Shown one piece after another: positions 50,538-59,747 of a stretch of 64,000 bases of DNA. The stretch is taken from NCBI RefSeq assembly GCF_009905725.1, contig NZ_JAAAKV010000007.1:310001-374000 (forward strand), read 5' to 3'. The stretch is from Emticicia sp. CRIBPO. Its GTDB lineage: Bacteria; Bacteroidota; Bacteroidia; Cytophagales; Spirosomataceae. How positions within the stretch are numbered: position 1 is the first letter of the stretch; every line of letters starts with the position of its first letter. The notes under the pieces are model-generated. The model was not told the DNA's origin. It saw only the letters and a program-made list of their open reading frames with translations, and searched no databases. Made by a program: the position numbers and the translations under genes.

Positions 50538-51425
50538 TTATTTCTTTTTAAAGTAGTACAGATTCACTGAAGAAGCCTGGGCTCTTTCGCTGATCGTAAA
50601 GTATCCTTTGTTTTCTTTGTCAAAGCAAACCCCTTCTCCCTGCGGCTCTTCCACATAAGGAGCCACAAGATCATGATTCCTTGACAAAGCGTCCACCATA
50701 CTTTCTGATGCCCTGCGTTTGATATAATAAATGGCATTATAATTTCTGAGGAGTATTTCCTGACCATCTGATGAGATATCCCCACCTGTAAGTAAAGAAT
50801 AAGGAACGGCCTTGACAAATTCAGCCACCATCGGTTTGTCTGTGGCCTGAGGGTAAGGCAATTTGAAAAGATTCACGAATAATTGTCTTTTGGTCAGGAT
50901 ATAAAGGTCTTTTGTCAGCGGGTCCAGCAGTAAGGTTTCACTGTCATAGCTGTTTTTATCTGAATACGTAAATGTGATTTTATCGTAAGTATCCACACTC
51001 GTCTGACCTGCCACCGGCTCAGGAAAACGATAGATATAATACTCCGGGTAAACAGCGTTGTTATCTCCTATATCCCCTACATACAGATAACTTTTATTGG
51101 CAACAGGTCCCGGCCCAATGGCTATATCCTCCCAGTCGCGGTTTGTCCCGTTAAAAGTCACTTTCCTGATATATTGCCCCGAGTGAGTAATCAGATCCAG
51201 CCCGGCCTTATTATCACTGTCTTCAGCCACCCAAAGCGTATGGTCAATGTTTCTTGAATCGACAATCCCTGAGGCCTCGTCAACATTCCCGGGGGCGATC
51301 GGAAAGATGCCCGGATTGGCATCAAAGGAAGCTAGGGTGTCCTTATCAACAGGTTCCGGCTGATCAAACAAAAAACAGGATTGTAAAAAAATGGCGGAGA
51401 AAAATATATATACTGATTTGGTCAT
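50538..51425 (-). CDS. Lipoprotein with a beta-propeller-like fold
   Basis: 295 residues with a lipobox LQSC at about residue 17. The body has repeated beta blades: EASGIVDSRNIDHTLWVAEDS, DWEDIAIGPGP, SYLYVGDIGDNNAVYPEYYIYRFPEP and DSETLLLDPLTKDLYILTKRQ, characteristic of NHL/SdiA-regulated-like or phytase-like propellers. The DWEDIAIG and GDIGDN motifs recur in bacterial esterase-like and PE-PGRS-annotated proteins. Substrate unknown. Monocistronic. Confidence 0.78.
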   Translation of the reverse strand: MTKSVYIFFSAIFLQSCFLFDQPEPVDKDTLASFDANPGIFPIAPGNVDEASGIVDSRNIDHTLWVAEDSDNKAGLDLITHSGQYIRKVTFNGTNRDWEDIAIGPGPVANKSYLYVGDIGDNNAVYPEYYIYRFPEPVAGQTSVDTYDKITFTYSDKNSYDSETLLLDPLTKDLYILTKRQLFVNLFKLPYPQATDKPMVAEFVKAVPYSLLTGGDISSDGQEILLRNYNAIYYIKRRASESMVDALSRNHDLVAPYVEEPQGEGVCFDKENKGYFTISERAQASSVNLYYFKKK

Positions 51426-51538
51426 TTATCTTACTTATATGGTAAACTATAAACGTCAAAAATAGAGCTTTAATCTAAATATGTCATCCTTATTTATGAA
51501 ATAGCCTCTTAAAATTTATTCTCCGGTAAGAAAAAATA

Positions 51539-51572
51539 AAAAGCCACGGAAGAGGCATTCTTCCGTGGCTTT
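51539..51572 (-). terminator. Terminator of the lactonase operon
   Basis: 12-bp stem AAAGCCACGGAA / TTCCGTGGCTTT (51540-51551 / 51561-51572) with a 9-base loop, 17 bases after the lactonase stop; on the minus strand it is followed by TTATTTTTTC. Confidence 0.85.
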
Positions 51573-51588
51573 AAAATATAAAACCGGA

Positions 51589-52707
51589 TCAGTTCAAAAA
51601 CTTCACACAAATCGGCATCGAAACACTAATTTCCTTGCCTGTTGGGGTCAGTTTCCCGGTTTTTGCGTCTCTTCTGAAAATCACGATATTGTCTGTATCC
51701 TGGTTGGCTACGAAGACGAATTTCCCGGTTGGGTCAATCGCAAAATTTCTCGGGGTCTTGCCCAATACCGGCTCGTGGCCTACCAAAGTAAGTTTCCCGG
51801 TTTTGGAATCTATCTCAAAGATCACAATGGTGTCATGAAAACGGTTGGAGCCATATAAAAACCTGCCGTCGTCTGATATATGGATGTCGGCACAAGAGTT
51901 ATTCCCTGTAAAACCGGCCGGTAAGGTAGATACCTCTTCGATCGTCTCCAGCTTGTTGTCTGTATATTTAAAGGCTGTGATTTTTCCGGTCAGTTCCTGG
52001 ATAACATAAGCAAAAGGTTCTTTCGGGTGAAAAGCCATATGTCTCGGGCCTGATCCGGCTGATACCGATACAGAGTTCCCTTCAGTCAGCTTTCCGGTCT
52101 TTTCATCCAGACGATAAGCCATCAGCTTGTCTGTTCCCAGATCTGCCACATACACGTCCTTATTATTTGGAGCAATATTGACAGAGTGCACATGGGGTTT
52201 CTCCTGACGCTGGGCATTAGGTCCTTTTCCGGTATGTTGAATGGTCTGGACAGCGTCTCCGATATTGCCGTCAGGCTGAACCGGAATGACCGAAAGATTA
52301 CCACCGGTATAGTTTCCTACCAAAACCCACTTGCCGGTTTTGTCAAGCATAATGTAACAAGGGTGTGCTCCGCCGGAGCCGACGGTTTTAAGTGTTTTGA
52401 ACTGTCCGCTTTCCGGATCAAAATCAAGAGCGACCACACTTCCACCTTCAGTTTCACTTACCGAATAAACGTGTTTGTTGTCTGCAGAAATCACCAGGTA
52501 TGAGGGATCATCAATTTTCGGGGCCGTTGAAAGCAGCGTTACTTCCAGGGTTTTCGGATCAAATCCGTAGGCATAAATACCTTTGCTTCCTTTTTTAGTG
52601 TAGGTCCCCACCAGGAATTTATACGGTGATTGCATTTTTGTTTTCGAATTTGTGCAGCCGCTGAATAACAGGATGGCGGCCATCGCTAATACAGAGTATT
52701 TTTTCAT
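51589..52707 (-). CDS. Lactonase-family (YkgB/YbhE-like) beta-propeller lipoprotein
   Basis: 372 residues, lipobox LFSGC at about residue 18. Seven-bladed propeller of the 6-phosphogluconolactonase/muconate-cycloisomerase superfamily: KIDDPSYLVISADNKHVY, GGAHPCYIMLDKTGKWVL, KPHVHSVNIAPNNKDVYV, GSGPRHMAFHPKEPF, CADIHISDDGRFLYGSNR, PRNFAIDPTGKFVFVANQ. As a surface or periplasmic lipoprotein it probably opens a sugar lactone outside the cytoplasm rather than working in the pentose phosphate pathway. It follows the SGNH hydrolase gene by 6 bp. Confidence 0.9.
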   Translation of the reverse strand: MKKYSVLAMAAILLFSGCTNSKTKMQSPYKFLVGTYTKKGSKGIYAYGFDPKTLEVTLLSTAPKIDDPSYLVISADNKHVYSVSETEGGSVVALDFDPESGQFKTLKTVGSGGAHPCYIMLDKTGKWVLVGNYTGGNLSVIPVQPDGNIGDAVQTIQHTGKGPNAQRQEKPHVHSVNIAPNNKDVYVADLGTDKLMAYRLDEKTGKLTEGNSVSVSAGSGPRHMAFHPKEPFAYVIQELTGKITAFKYTDNKLETIEEVSTLPAGFTGNNSCADIHISDDGRFLYGSNRFHDTIVIFEIDSKTGKLTLVGHEPVLGKTPRNFAIDPTGKFVFVANQDTDNIVIFRRDAKTGKLTPTGKEISVSMPICVKFLN

Positions 52708-52713
52708 ATCGGT

Positions 52714-53403
52714 TTACTTTAGAGTCTCGTCCAGTCTTTTTTTAATAATAGAAGCCCACAGGTCATATCCTTTCTGATTCTGATGTAGCTGATCGCCGAT
52801 GAACAGCTCAGCCCTCGGTTTTCCTTCTGCATTCAGATAGGCTGCTTCTGTGTCAATGTAAAACTGGTTGGGTTTACTTTCTGACCAATCTCTTACCAGT
52901 CGGTTAGCCTCTTTTGCTTTCGGCCAGTGGGCCCAGCGGCTGTTCACGGGCGTAATGCCAACGAAGTAGATCGGCTCTTTCTTAAATTTTTTACGAACAA
53001 TCTGAACCACCCCTTTGTAAAGGTCCAATATCTGCTGCGGCGTTCTGTCCTGGTCGCTTCCTGTGATATCATTGGCCACAAAAACCACCAGTGCCCTGAA
53101 TTTATGCGGGTAGACGATCCTGTCGGTGTAATAGATCAGGTCAGTGAACCTTGCCCCGCCGTATCCCCTCTGGATAGCCGGATAAGGAGCCATGTCTTTA
53201 TCAATATTTTTCCAGAGCCTGATGCTGGAGCTTCCGATATATAAAATGGCATTTTCAGGGTCTTTTTCTTCTTTGTCTTTTTGTTCCAGTTTCTGAATTT
53301 CAGGCTCCCACGAAACGGCCATGTCATGGTAAGTCTCCTTGTATTTTTTGATGGGTGAACAAGCTGCCACGAACAGCAGTAAGACCAGAAAGATATTTTT
53401 CAT
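52714..53403 (-). CDS. SGNH/GDSL hydrolase lipoprotein
   Basis: 229 residues with a lipobox VAAC at about residue 15. SGNH blocks: block I YIGSSSIRLW (serine, with G-S-S in place of GDS), block III VFVANDITGS (asparagine), block V DQLHQNQKGY (Asp/His). Members are esterases or acetyl-esterases acting on sugar or lipid esters. It heads an operon with the lactonase gene 6 bp downstream; both are lipoproteins, so they may act on the same extracellular carbohydrate. Confidence 0.9.
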   Translation of the reverse strand: MKNIFLVLLLFVAACSPIKKYKETYHDMAVSWEPEIQKLEQKDKEEKDPENAILYIGSSSIRLWKNIDKDMAPYPAIQRGYGGARFTDLIYYTDRIVYPHKFRALVVFVANDITGSDQDRTPQQILDLYKGVVQIVRKKFKKEPIYFVGITPVNSRWAHWPKAKEANRLVRDWSESKPNQFYIDTEAAYLNAEGKPRAELFIGDQLHQNQKGYDLWASIIKKRLDETLK

Positions 53404-53698
53404 GCTAGCTATACAATTTTAATGTTGAATAATTTATATGCAAAATAGCAGGAAAATGCTTATTAAAAAAATAAACCCGACGGATCAGAAACATACGAAA
53501 TCCGTACCTGCAAATCCGGAAAAAATAAGCAGGCTGTAAGTGAGTCGTGTGTCTCTTTTGGCAGAAGTTTTTTTAATTTTAATGCCCTTTCCGGGAATCA
53601 ATCATGACCGTTTTGGTGTTACCCTGCACGTAAGCCGCCATGTAAACCGAATACTTCTATTTTCAAAAATTCTGCTTGTGGATTGAATTAATTTCCGC
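53404..53698. other. Intergenic region upstream of nrdB
   Basis: About 300 bases without a gene. No pair of NrdR boxes is evident to me. The nrdB promoter is at its right end. Confidence 0.5.
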
Positions 53699-53706
53699 TA
53701 TTTTTG
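53676..53706 (+). promoter_or_regulatory. Promoter of nrdB
   Basis: TTG (53676-53678), 20-bp spacer, TATTTTTG (53699-53706). Matches the Bacteroidota housekeeping consensus. Confidence 0.6.
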
Positions 53707-53771
53707 ATCTGCGTTTACTTGTTTAGACTTATTCAAAATAACATTTAGAAATCTATAACTTTATTATTATT

Positions 53772-54758
53772 ATGACTGACGCAGAGTTAAAAGACAGCGA
53801 ACCTCTATTAATCGATGATCCCTCCAGGTTTGTGATTTTTCCCATCAAACATCCGGACATCTGGGAGTATTACAAAAAGGCGGAAGCTTCGTTCTGGACT
53901 GCTGAGGAATTAGATTTATCACAAGATACCAAAGACTGGGACAGCTTAAATTCAGGGGAAAGACACTTTATTTCTCATGTCCTTGCGTTTTTTGCGGCTT
54001 CTGACGGTATCGTCAATGAAAACCTTGCCGTGGGGTTTCTTTCTAATGTTCAATATGCTGAAGCCAAATGTTTCTATGGTTTTCAGATCATGATTGAGAA
54101 CATTCACGCTGAAACTTATTCTTTACTGATAGATACTTATATCAAAGACACTACCGAAAGAGGTAAAATGCTTAACGCCATTGACCACATTCCATGTGTA
54201 AAGAAAAAGGCAGACTGGGCTATCCGCTGGATAGAAAACGGTAATTTTATCGAACGTCTGATTGCTTTTGCCGCTGTTGAAGGTATTTTCTTTTCCGGCT
54301 CATTCTGCTCTATTTTCTGGTTAAAGAAAAGAGGCTTAATGCCGGGTCTTACTTTCTCAAACGAGCTGATCTCGAGGGATGAGGGACTTCACAGAGACTT
54401 CGCCTGTCTGCTGTATACAGACCACATCAAAAACAAACTTCCTGAAAACGACGTCTACCAGATCATCAAAGATGCGGTAGAAATCGAAAAAGAATTTGTG
54501 ACCGACGCCCTTCCCGTTTCACTGATCGGAATGAACGCCTTGCAGATGTGTCAGTACATTGAATTCGTAGCGGATCACCTGCTGGAATCGCTGCAGCTGA
54601 AAAAGGTTTACAATGCAACCAACCCGTTTGATTTCATGGACATGATCTCTCTTCAGGGGAAAACCAATTTCTTCGAAAAACGCGTAGGAGAGTATCAGAA
54701 AGCGGGTGTTACCTCAGATAGGGAAAAGATGTCGTTCTCTTTGGATGAGGATTTTTAA
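53772..54758 (+). CDS. nrdB: Ribonucleoside-diphosphate reductase small subunit
   Basis: 328 residues. Ferritin-like R2 protein with di-iron ligands in the [18 protein letters not shown] and [12 protein letters not shown] segments, and the radical tyrosine in AETY. It holds the tyrosyl radical needed by the large subunit for making deoxynucleotides. The large-subunit gene nrdA is not in the window: the gene stands alone with its own promoter and terminator, so the two subunits are not in one operon here. Confidence 0.96.
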   Translation: MTDAELKDSEPLLIDDPSRFVIFPIKHPDIWEYYKKAEASFWTAEELDLSQDTKDWDSLNSGERHFISHVLAFFAASDGIVNENLAVGFLSNVQYAEAKCFYGFQIMIENIHAETYSLLIDTYIKDTTERGKMLNAIDHIPCVKKKADWAIRWIENGNFIERLIAFAAVEGIFFSGSFCSIFWLKKRGLMPGLTFSNELISRDEGLHRDFACLLYTDHIKNKLPENDVYQIIKDAVEIEKEFVTDALPVSLIGMNALQMCQYIEFVADHLLESLQLKKVYNATNPFDFMDMISLQGKTNFFEKRVGEYQKAGVTSDREKMSFSLDEDF

Positions 54759-54784
54759 TGACAGAAAAAGGACATTTGCGATAT

Positions 54785-54815
54785 AAAAAAAGAGGCTTTT
54801 TCAAGCCTCTTTTTT
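54785..54815. terminator. Bidirectional terminator between nrdB and udk
   Basis: Arms AAAAAAGAGGCTT / AAGCCTCTTTTTT (54786-54798 / 54803-54815) around a 4-base loop. The udk stop codon (TGA at 54803-54801) lies within the hairpin. Confidence 0.85.
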
Positions 54816-55439
54816 GTTTAGAACGAGATTGATGTAAGAAGTCAGGATCTTCAGTCCGTTCTCAAAATGCTGGTTATTATTGATGATAATGTCGGCTTCG
54901 TGTTTGGTGGGCCCGATAAATTTCTCGTAGGTAGGGGCCACATGATTTTCCCAGCGGTACAAAACGTCATCGAGGTCATAGCCTCTTTCGTTATTATCCC
55001 GGATGATCCTCCTTTTTATTTTGATGTGCTCTTTGGCATCGATAAATACTTTCAGATCAAGCAGCTTGGAAACTTCGTAAGAGTGGAAAACAAAAATACC
55101 TTCTACCACAATCACCGGGGCAGGCAGGAACTCAAGGATATGAGGAACAGCCGAGGGGTTATTGAAGGTATATTCTTTCTTATGCACGACTCTCCCCTCT
55201 TTCAGGTCACGGATGTGCTGTGCAAATTCGACGAAATCAATGGCATCAGGCAGGTCAAAATTTTCAACGCCGTTCTGGTCTTTCGGAACCTCGGAAAGGA
55301 TTTTGTAGTAATTGTCCTGGGAAATTAAACAAACCTCATCAATGGTGAAATGACTTAAAAGACTGTTCAAAAAAAAAGTTTTTCCGGAAGCACTTCCCCC
55401 GGTTATACCTATGATATACGGCTGTTTGGTTTCAGTCAT
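54801..55439 (-). CDS. udk: Uridine kinase
   Basis: 212 residues. P-loop GITGGSASGKTFF at residues 10-22, then SQDNYYK, the NFDLPDAIDF segment, VVEGIFVFH and the RRIIRDNNERG arginine helix: the uridine kinase/phosphoribulokinase family. It phosphorylates uridine and cytidine in pyrimidine salvage. Cytoplasmic, monocistronic. The stop codon is inside the shared terminator stem. Confidence 0.95.
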   Translation of the reverse strand: MTETKQPYIIGITGGSASGKTFFLNSLLSHFTIDEVCLISQDNYYKILSEVPKDQNGVENFDLPDAIDFVEFAQHIRDLKEGRVVHKKEYTFNNPSAVPHILEFLPAPVIVVEGIFVFHSYEVSKLLDLKVFIDAKEHIKIKRRIIRDNNERGYDLDDVLYRWENHVAPTYEKFIGPTKHEADIIINNNQHFENGLKILTSYINLVLNKKEA

Positions 55440-55472
55440 TTAGGATGGTTTTTTATACCAAAAACACTTATA

Positions 55473-55523
55473 AATCTGCTAATCTTTTGCAAAATTAATA
55501 AATGGCCCGGCTAATCTGCTAAT
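55473..55523. repeat. 11-bp direct repeat upstream of udk
   Basis: AATCTGCTAAT at 55473-55483 and 55513-55523, 40 bp apart, in the 100-bp gap between the asparaginase-like gene end and the udk start. May be regulatory. Confidence 0.35.
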
Positions 55524-55540
55524 TGTTCAGGTAAATAGTT

Positions 55541-56620
55541 TCAATCCTTATAAATTTCAATCACCACGGTTCCGTCCGTTTTGATGTAGCCTCTGTACAT
55601 ACCTTCCGAATTGAACGGCATCGCCACATTTCCGTTTCTGTCCAATGCGATCAGGCCGCCTTCTCCACCCATTTTAACAAGCTTGTTCATCACTACTTCA
55701 TTAGCTGCCTCTTTTACAGACAGGCCTTTGTATTCCATTAAGGCAGATACATCATGCCCCACAACAGCCCGGATAAAAAACTCGCCGTGCCCGGTGGCCG
55801 AAATGGCACAGGTGGCATTGTTGGCGTAGGTACCGGCCCCGATGATCGGAGCATCCCCCACACGGTTCCATTTTTTATTGGTCATTCCCCCGGTAGATGT
55901 TCCGGCAGCAAGGTTCCCGAACTGGTCCAGGGCCACACAGCCTACGGTGCCGAATTTCTTGCCTTCCACAAACATATTTTTTTCTTCTTTCGATATCTTC
56001 CCTACTTTTTTAGGAACTTCCTTTGTCTTTTCTTCTTTCTTTTTTTCGGTATGATCAAGCTCCACTTTTTCTTCCTTCAATGCATTCTGAAGGGCCTTCC
56101 AACGGGTTTCGGTATAAAAATAACTCGGGTCAACGATGGTTTCTCCCTGCAGTTTGGCAAATTCTTCGGCTCCTTTTCCAATGAGCATCACGTGGACTGA
56201 TTTGTCCATCACCTTCCTGGCGGTAGAAATCGGGTTCCTGATGGTTGTTACTCCGGCAATAGCCCCGGCTTTGAGGGTGGCACCGTCCATGATCGAGGCG
56301 TCCATTTCGTTTTTCCCGTCGTGGGTAAACACCGCTCCTTTGCCCGCATTAAAGAGCGGAGAGTCTTCCATCACATGGATGGCCGCTTCTACGGCATCTA
56401 AACTTGTGCCTCCTTTTTGCAGCACTGCGTAACCGGTTCTCAATGATTCTTCCAGTTTTTCCCTGTAGGCTTTTTCCTTCTCAGGGCTCATGTTTTTACG
56501 GGTGATTGTACCGGCTCCGCCGTGGATAACAAGGGTGATTTTATCTTTGGCAGATTGCCCGAAAAGGCTCTGGGAATAAGTGGCAGTAAAAAACAAAGCC
56601 AGGAGGACTAACTTTTTCAT
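55541..56620 (-). CDS. Isoaspartyl peptidase/L-asparaginase (Ntn hydrolase), exported
   Basis: 359 residues with a signal peptide ending LFGQ. N-terminal half with IHGGAGTITR and GGTSLDAVEAAIHVMEDSP; the autocatalytic cleavage threonine is in GTVGCVALDQFGNLAAGTSTGG (T around 225). Just before it, residues about 185-220 form an unusually long Lys/Glu-rich linker. The proenzyme cuts itself at that threonine to give alpha and beta chains, and removes isoaspartyl residues or asparagine. Secretion to the periplasm is common in Bacteroidota. Confidence 0.93.
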   Translation of the reverse strand: MKKLVLLALFFTATYSQSLFGQSAKDKITLVIHGGAGTITRKNMSPEKEKAYREKLEESLRTGYAVLQKGGTSLDAVEAAIHVMEDSPLFNAGKGAVFTHDGKNEMDASIMDGATLKAGAIAGVTTIRNPISTARKVMDKSVHVMLIGKGAEEFAKLQGETIVDPSYFYTETRWKALQNALKEEKVELDHTEKKKEEKTKEVPKKVGKISKEEKNMFVEGKKFGTVGCVALDQFGNLAAGTSTGGMTNKKWNRVGDAPIIGAGTYANNATCAISATGHGEFFIRAVVGHDVSALMEYKGLSVKEAANEVVMNKLVKMGGEGGLIALDRNGNVAMPFNSEGMYRGYIKTDGTVVIEIYKD

Positions 56621-56682
56621 TTGGTTTGACGTTTAGATATTGGTACTAAATTACAAGATACTTTAGTTTCTCTAAACATAAA

Positions 56683-57504
56683 ATGAAAACAATTTCAATA
56701 TTAGGGTGTGGATGGCTGGGTCTTCCCCTGGCAAGCTCACTCGCCAGGGCAGGATGGTCTGTCAAAGGCTCAACCACCAGAGCAGAAAAAATACCCGAAC
56801 TTCTTGAAAACAAGATCGAGCCTTTTCAGATTACTTTTAATCCTGATCTGATGCCGGGTGAAGGTGCCGGCTTTTTTGATTCCTCTGTTTTACTGATCAA
56901 TTTTCCTCCGCGACTCCGGCAACACAGCGAAGATTTCCATTTACAGCAAATTGATGCTCTTATCCGCGAAATAGAAAAAAGCCCGGTCAGGGACATTATT
57001 TTTATCAGCTCAACTTCCGTTTACCAGGATCTGAACAGGGAAATGACCGAAGAAGACGCAGACCCCGATCATGTGATCATCAAAGCAGAAAATAAATTAT
57101 GGGACTTTGCGACAGGCTCAGACAGGAGAATCACCATCCTTAGGTGTGGTGGGCTGATGGGTTATGACCGGATTCCATGCAAGTATTATTCAGGAAAGAA
57201 AGACCTCACCAACGGGCAGACTCCCGTCAATTATATTCACCAGGACGATGTCGTTAATGCCATCCTGACGGTAATCATCAAAAATGTCTGGAATGACCGC
57301 TTTAACCTGGTTGCTCCGGGGCATCCGGTCAGAAAAGACGTGATGACGGACTGCTCAGACAAGACCTTATATACGGCACCGGAATTCATAAAAAGCACAA
57401 AACCGGAACCATTTAAAATCATCAGTTCCGCTAAATTTCTGGAGGCTACCCAATACAAATTCAAATATCCTGATCCGCTGGGATTTGAATATTATCTGCA
57501 GTAG
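56683..57504 (+). CDS. NAD(P)-dependent epimerase-like (extended SDR) protein
   Basis: 273 residues. N-terminal GCGWLGLPLASSL dinucleotide motif (an atypical GxGxxGxP form), then FISSTSVYQD and the NYIHQDDVVNAIL block found in YeeZ-like SDR proteins. Yeast/bacterial relatives are annotated as nucleoside-diphosphate-sugar epimerases, without proven activity. The stop lies 1 bp from the convergent purB stop. Confidence 0.82.
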   Translation: MKTISILGCGWLGLPLASSLARAGWSVKGSTTRAEKIPELLENKIEPFQITFNPDLMPGEGAGFFDSSVLLINFPPRLRQHSEDFHLQQIDALIREIEKSPVRDIIFISSTSVYQDLNREMTEEDADPDHVIIKAENKLWDFATGSDRRITILRCGGLMGYDRIPCKYYSGKKDLTNGQTPVNYIHQDDVVNAILTVIIKNVWNDRFNLVAPGHPVRKDVMTDCSDKTLYTAPEFIKSTKPEPFKIISSAKFLEATQYKFKYPDPLGFEYYLQ

Positions 57505-57505
57505 A

Positions 57506-58849
57506 TCAGATACCTACGTAATTAAACGGCGAGATTACCCTCAGTTCGGCTTTGATCGCTTCTGAAACGTCCAGGGTTTCGATAAAGTCCCTGATGGTTT
57601 TTTCAGTGATCTTTTCGTTTTTACGGGTCAGGGCTTTCAGGGCCTCGTAAGGTTTCGGATAAGCCTCGCGTCTCAGTATGGTCTGGATCGCCTCAGCCAC
57701 CACGGCCCAGTTCTCATCAAGATCAGCCAGGATGGCATCCTGGTTCAACTCCAGCTTGTTTAAGCCTTTCAATAAAGACTTAAGGGCAATCACTGTATGA
57801 GCAAAAGGGACTCCGAGATTACGAAGTACAGTAGAGTCGGTCAGGTCCCGTTGAAGCCTTGAAATAGGTAATTTGGCCGCAAAGTGTTCGAAAAGAGCGT
57901 TGGCAACACCAAGGTTTCCTTCCGCATTTTCAAAATCGATGGGATTGACTTTGTGAGGCATGGCAGAAGAACCGATTTCTCCTTCCTTGATTTTCTGTTT
58001 GAAATAATTCATGGAAACATACTGCCAGACATCTCTTGCGAGGTCTATCAGGATGGTATTGATCCTTTTTACGTTGTCAGAATAAGCTCCTAAATTATCG
58101 TAATGTTCTATCTGTGTTGTTTTCTGACTTCTGTTCAGACCCAGTGTTTCATTGACAAATTTATTGCCGAAATCCTGCCAGTTGTATTGCGGATAGGCCA
58201 CATAGTGAGCGTTAAAATTACCCGTAGCTCCACCGAATTTGGCAGAAAAAGGAATCGTTTTCAGCAGGTCAAGCTGAGCAGAAAGTCTTTCTGTGAAGAC
58301 CTCTATTTCTTTCCCGAGTCTTGTCGGGGAAGCAGGCTGTCCGTGTGTTTTGGCCAGCATCGGTATGGCTGCCCAGTCTGTGGCCAGCTCTCCGAGTCTT
58401 GCCACCACTCCCAAAAGAACCGGCAAAACCTCCGCCTCCATGGCTTCTTTCAAAGACAAGGGAATGGATGTATTATTAATGTCCTGAGACGTCAGTCCAA
58501 AGTGGATGAATTCTGAAAATCCTCCGATGCCCAGATCCTCAAATCTCTTCTTGATGAAATACTCCACCGCTTTGACATCGTGGTTGGTCGTTTTCTCAAT
58601 TTCCTTGATTTCCAGGGCGTTATCTTCAGAAAACTCGGTGTATATTTTTCTTAATTCCGGAAACAGCGAGCTATCGAAGTCCGAAAGCTGCGGAAGCGGC
58701 ATTTCACATAAAGCTATGAAATATTCTATTTCGATCCGCACACGGTAATGTATCAAACCAAACTCAGAAAAGTACGGGGCAAGGTTTTCAACCTGGCGAC
58801 GATAGCGGCCATCTATCGGAGAGACGGCATTTAGAGAATTAAGAGACAT
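57506..58849 (-). CDS. purB: Adenylosuccinate lyase
   Basis: 447 residues from the start chosen here (MSLNSLNAVSPIDGRYRR); the longer frame adds a non-conserved leader of 22 residues. Superfamily signatures: TTNHDVKAVEY, HFGLTSQDINN, KTHGQPASPT and the SSAMPHKVNPIDFEN loop with the catalytic serine. It removes fumarate from SAICAR and adenylosuccinate in purine synthesis. This is the E. coli-type (longer) clade. Cytoplasmic, diverges from the aquaporin gene. Confidence 0.97.
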   Translation of the reverse strand: MSLNSLNAVSPIDGRYRRQVENLAPYFSEFGLIHYRVRIEIEYFIALCEMPLPQLSDFDSSLFPELRKIYTEFSEDNALEIKEIEKTTNHDVKAVEYFIKKRFEDLGIGGFSEFIHFGLTSQDINNTSIPLSLKEAMEAEVLPVLLGVVARLGELATDWAAIPMLAKTHGQPASPTRLGKEIEVFTERLSAQLDLLKTIPFSAKFGGATGNFNAHYVAYPQYNWQDFGNKFVNETLGLNRSQKTTQIEHYDNLGAYSDNVKRINTILIDLARDVWQYVSMNYFKQKIKEGEIGSSAMPHKVNPIDFENAEGNLGVANALFEHFAAKLPISRLQRDLTDSTVLRNLGVPFAHTVIALKSLLKGLNKLELNQDAILADLDENWAVVAEAIQTILRREAYPKPYEALKALTRKNEKITEKTIRDFIETLDVSEAIKAELRVISPFNYVGI

Positions 58850-58917
58850 AATTTGTTTATTAAATCGCAAAATTAGTAAATTGCTTTTACAATCAACCTT
58901 ATTACGTAAATACAATT

Positions 58918-59616
58918 ATGCAAACTTCGACATTTATGGGCGAACTTATGGGGACGCTCGTACTTATTCTTCTTGGCGACGGTGTCGTTGCCAACGTCTT
59001 ATTAAAAGGAACTAAAGGACACAACGGAGGACTTATCGCCATCACCACCGCCTGGGCTTTTGCCGTTGCCATGGGGGTGTTTGTGGCCCAAAAATTCGGA
59101 AGCGAGGCCGCACATCTCAACCCCGCCCTGACCATTGCCTTTGCTTTTCAATCGGGAGACTGGTCCAATGTCTTTCCGTTTATTTCTGCCCAGATGACCG
59201 GGGCATTTCTCGGAGCAACCATCGTCTGGCTTTTCTATTTCCCGCACTGGCAGGTAACAGAAGACAAAGGGCTGAAACTGGGTGTATTCTGTACTGCTCC
59301 GGCCATCAGACATATTCCTTCCAACCTCTTCGGTGAAATCATCGGAACCATCGTTTTATTTGTCGGGGTATCTTCTATTTACGGAGAAACAGGCTCGGGG
59401 CTTGCTCCCTACCTGGTAGGTGTGCTGGTGTGGGTCATCGGGCTTTCCCTGGGAGGAACTACCGGTTATGCCATCAATCCGGCCAGAGACCTGGGACCAA
59501 GGCTGGCTCATGCCATTTTACCCATCGCCGGAAAAGGAGGAAATGACTGGGCTTATTCTTGGATTCCGGTGGCGGGTCCCATCATAGGCGGAGTGATCGG
59601 AACGCTTTTCTTCTGA
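58918..59616 (+). CDS. glpF: Aquaglyceroporin (MIP family, GlpF-like)
   Basis: 232 residues with six membrane segments and both half-helix motifs, LNPALTI (near residue 65) and INPARDLGPR (near 190). The aspartate after the second NPAR (NPARD) is typical for glycerol channels rather than water-only aquaporins. It would let glycerol or other small polyols cross the inner membrane. No glycerol kinase gene is adjacent; xylose isomerase is next, 131 bp downstream. Confidence 0.93.
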   Translation: MQTSTFMGELMGTLVLILLGDGVVANVLLKGTKGHNGGLIAITTAWAFAVAMGVFVAQKFGSEAAHLNPALTIAFAFQSGDWSNVFPFISAQMTGAFLGATIVWLFYFPHWQVTEDKGLKLGVFCTAPAIRHIPSNLFGEIIGTIVLFVGVSSIYGETGSGLAPYLVGVLVWVIGLSLGGTTGYAINPARDLGPRLAHAILPIAGKGGNDWAYSWIPVAGPIIGGVIGTLFF

Positions 59617-59747
59617 TCCTTTCTTAATTAATTTTAAAAATATTTGCAGAATACTTTTTATAGGTGTACATTTGACACTTATAATTCGAAATGTTCAAGT
59701 TTAACTGACAAACAGCATATTCTAAAAATAAAAAAAACTAAACTCCT

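Noticed and set aside
53404-53771. NrdR boxes upstream of nrdB
   Set aside because: No pair of NrdR-type palindromes could be found by eye in the gap.
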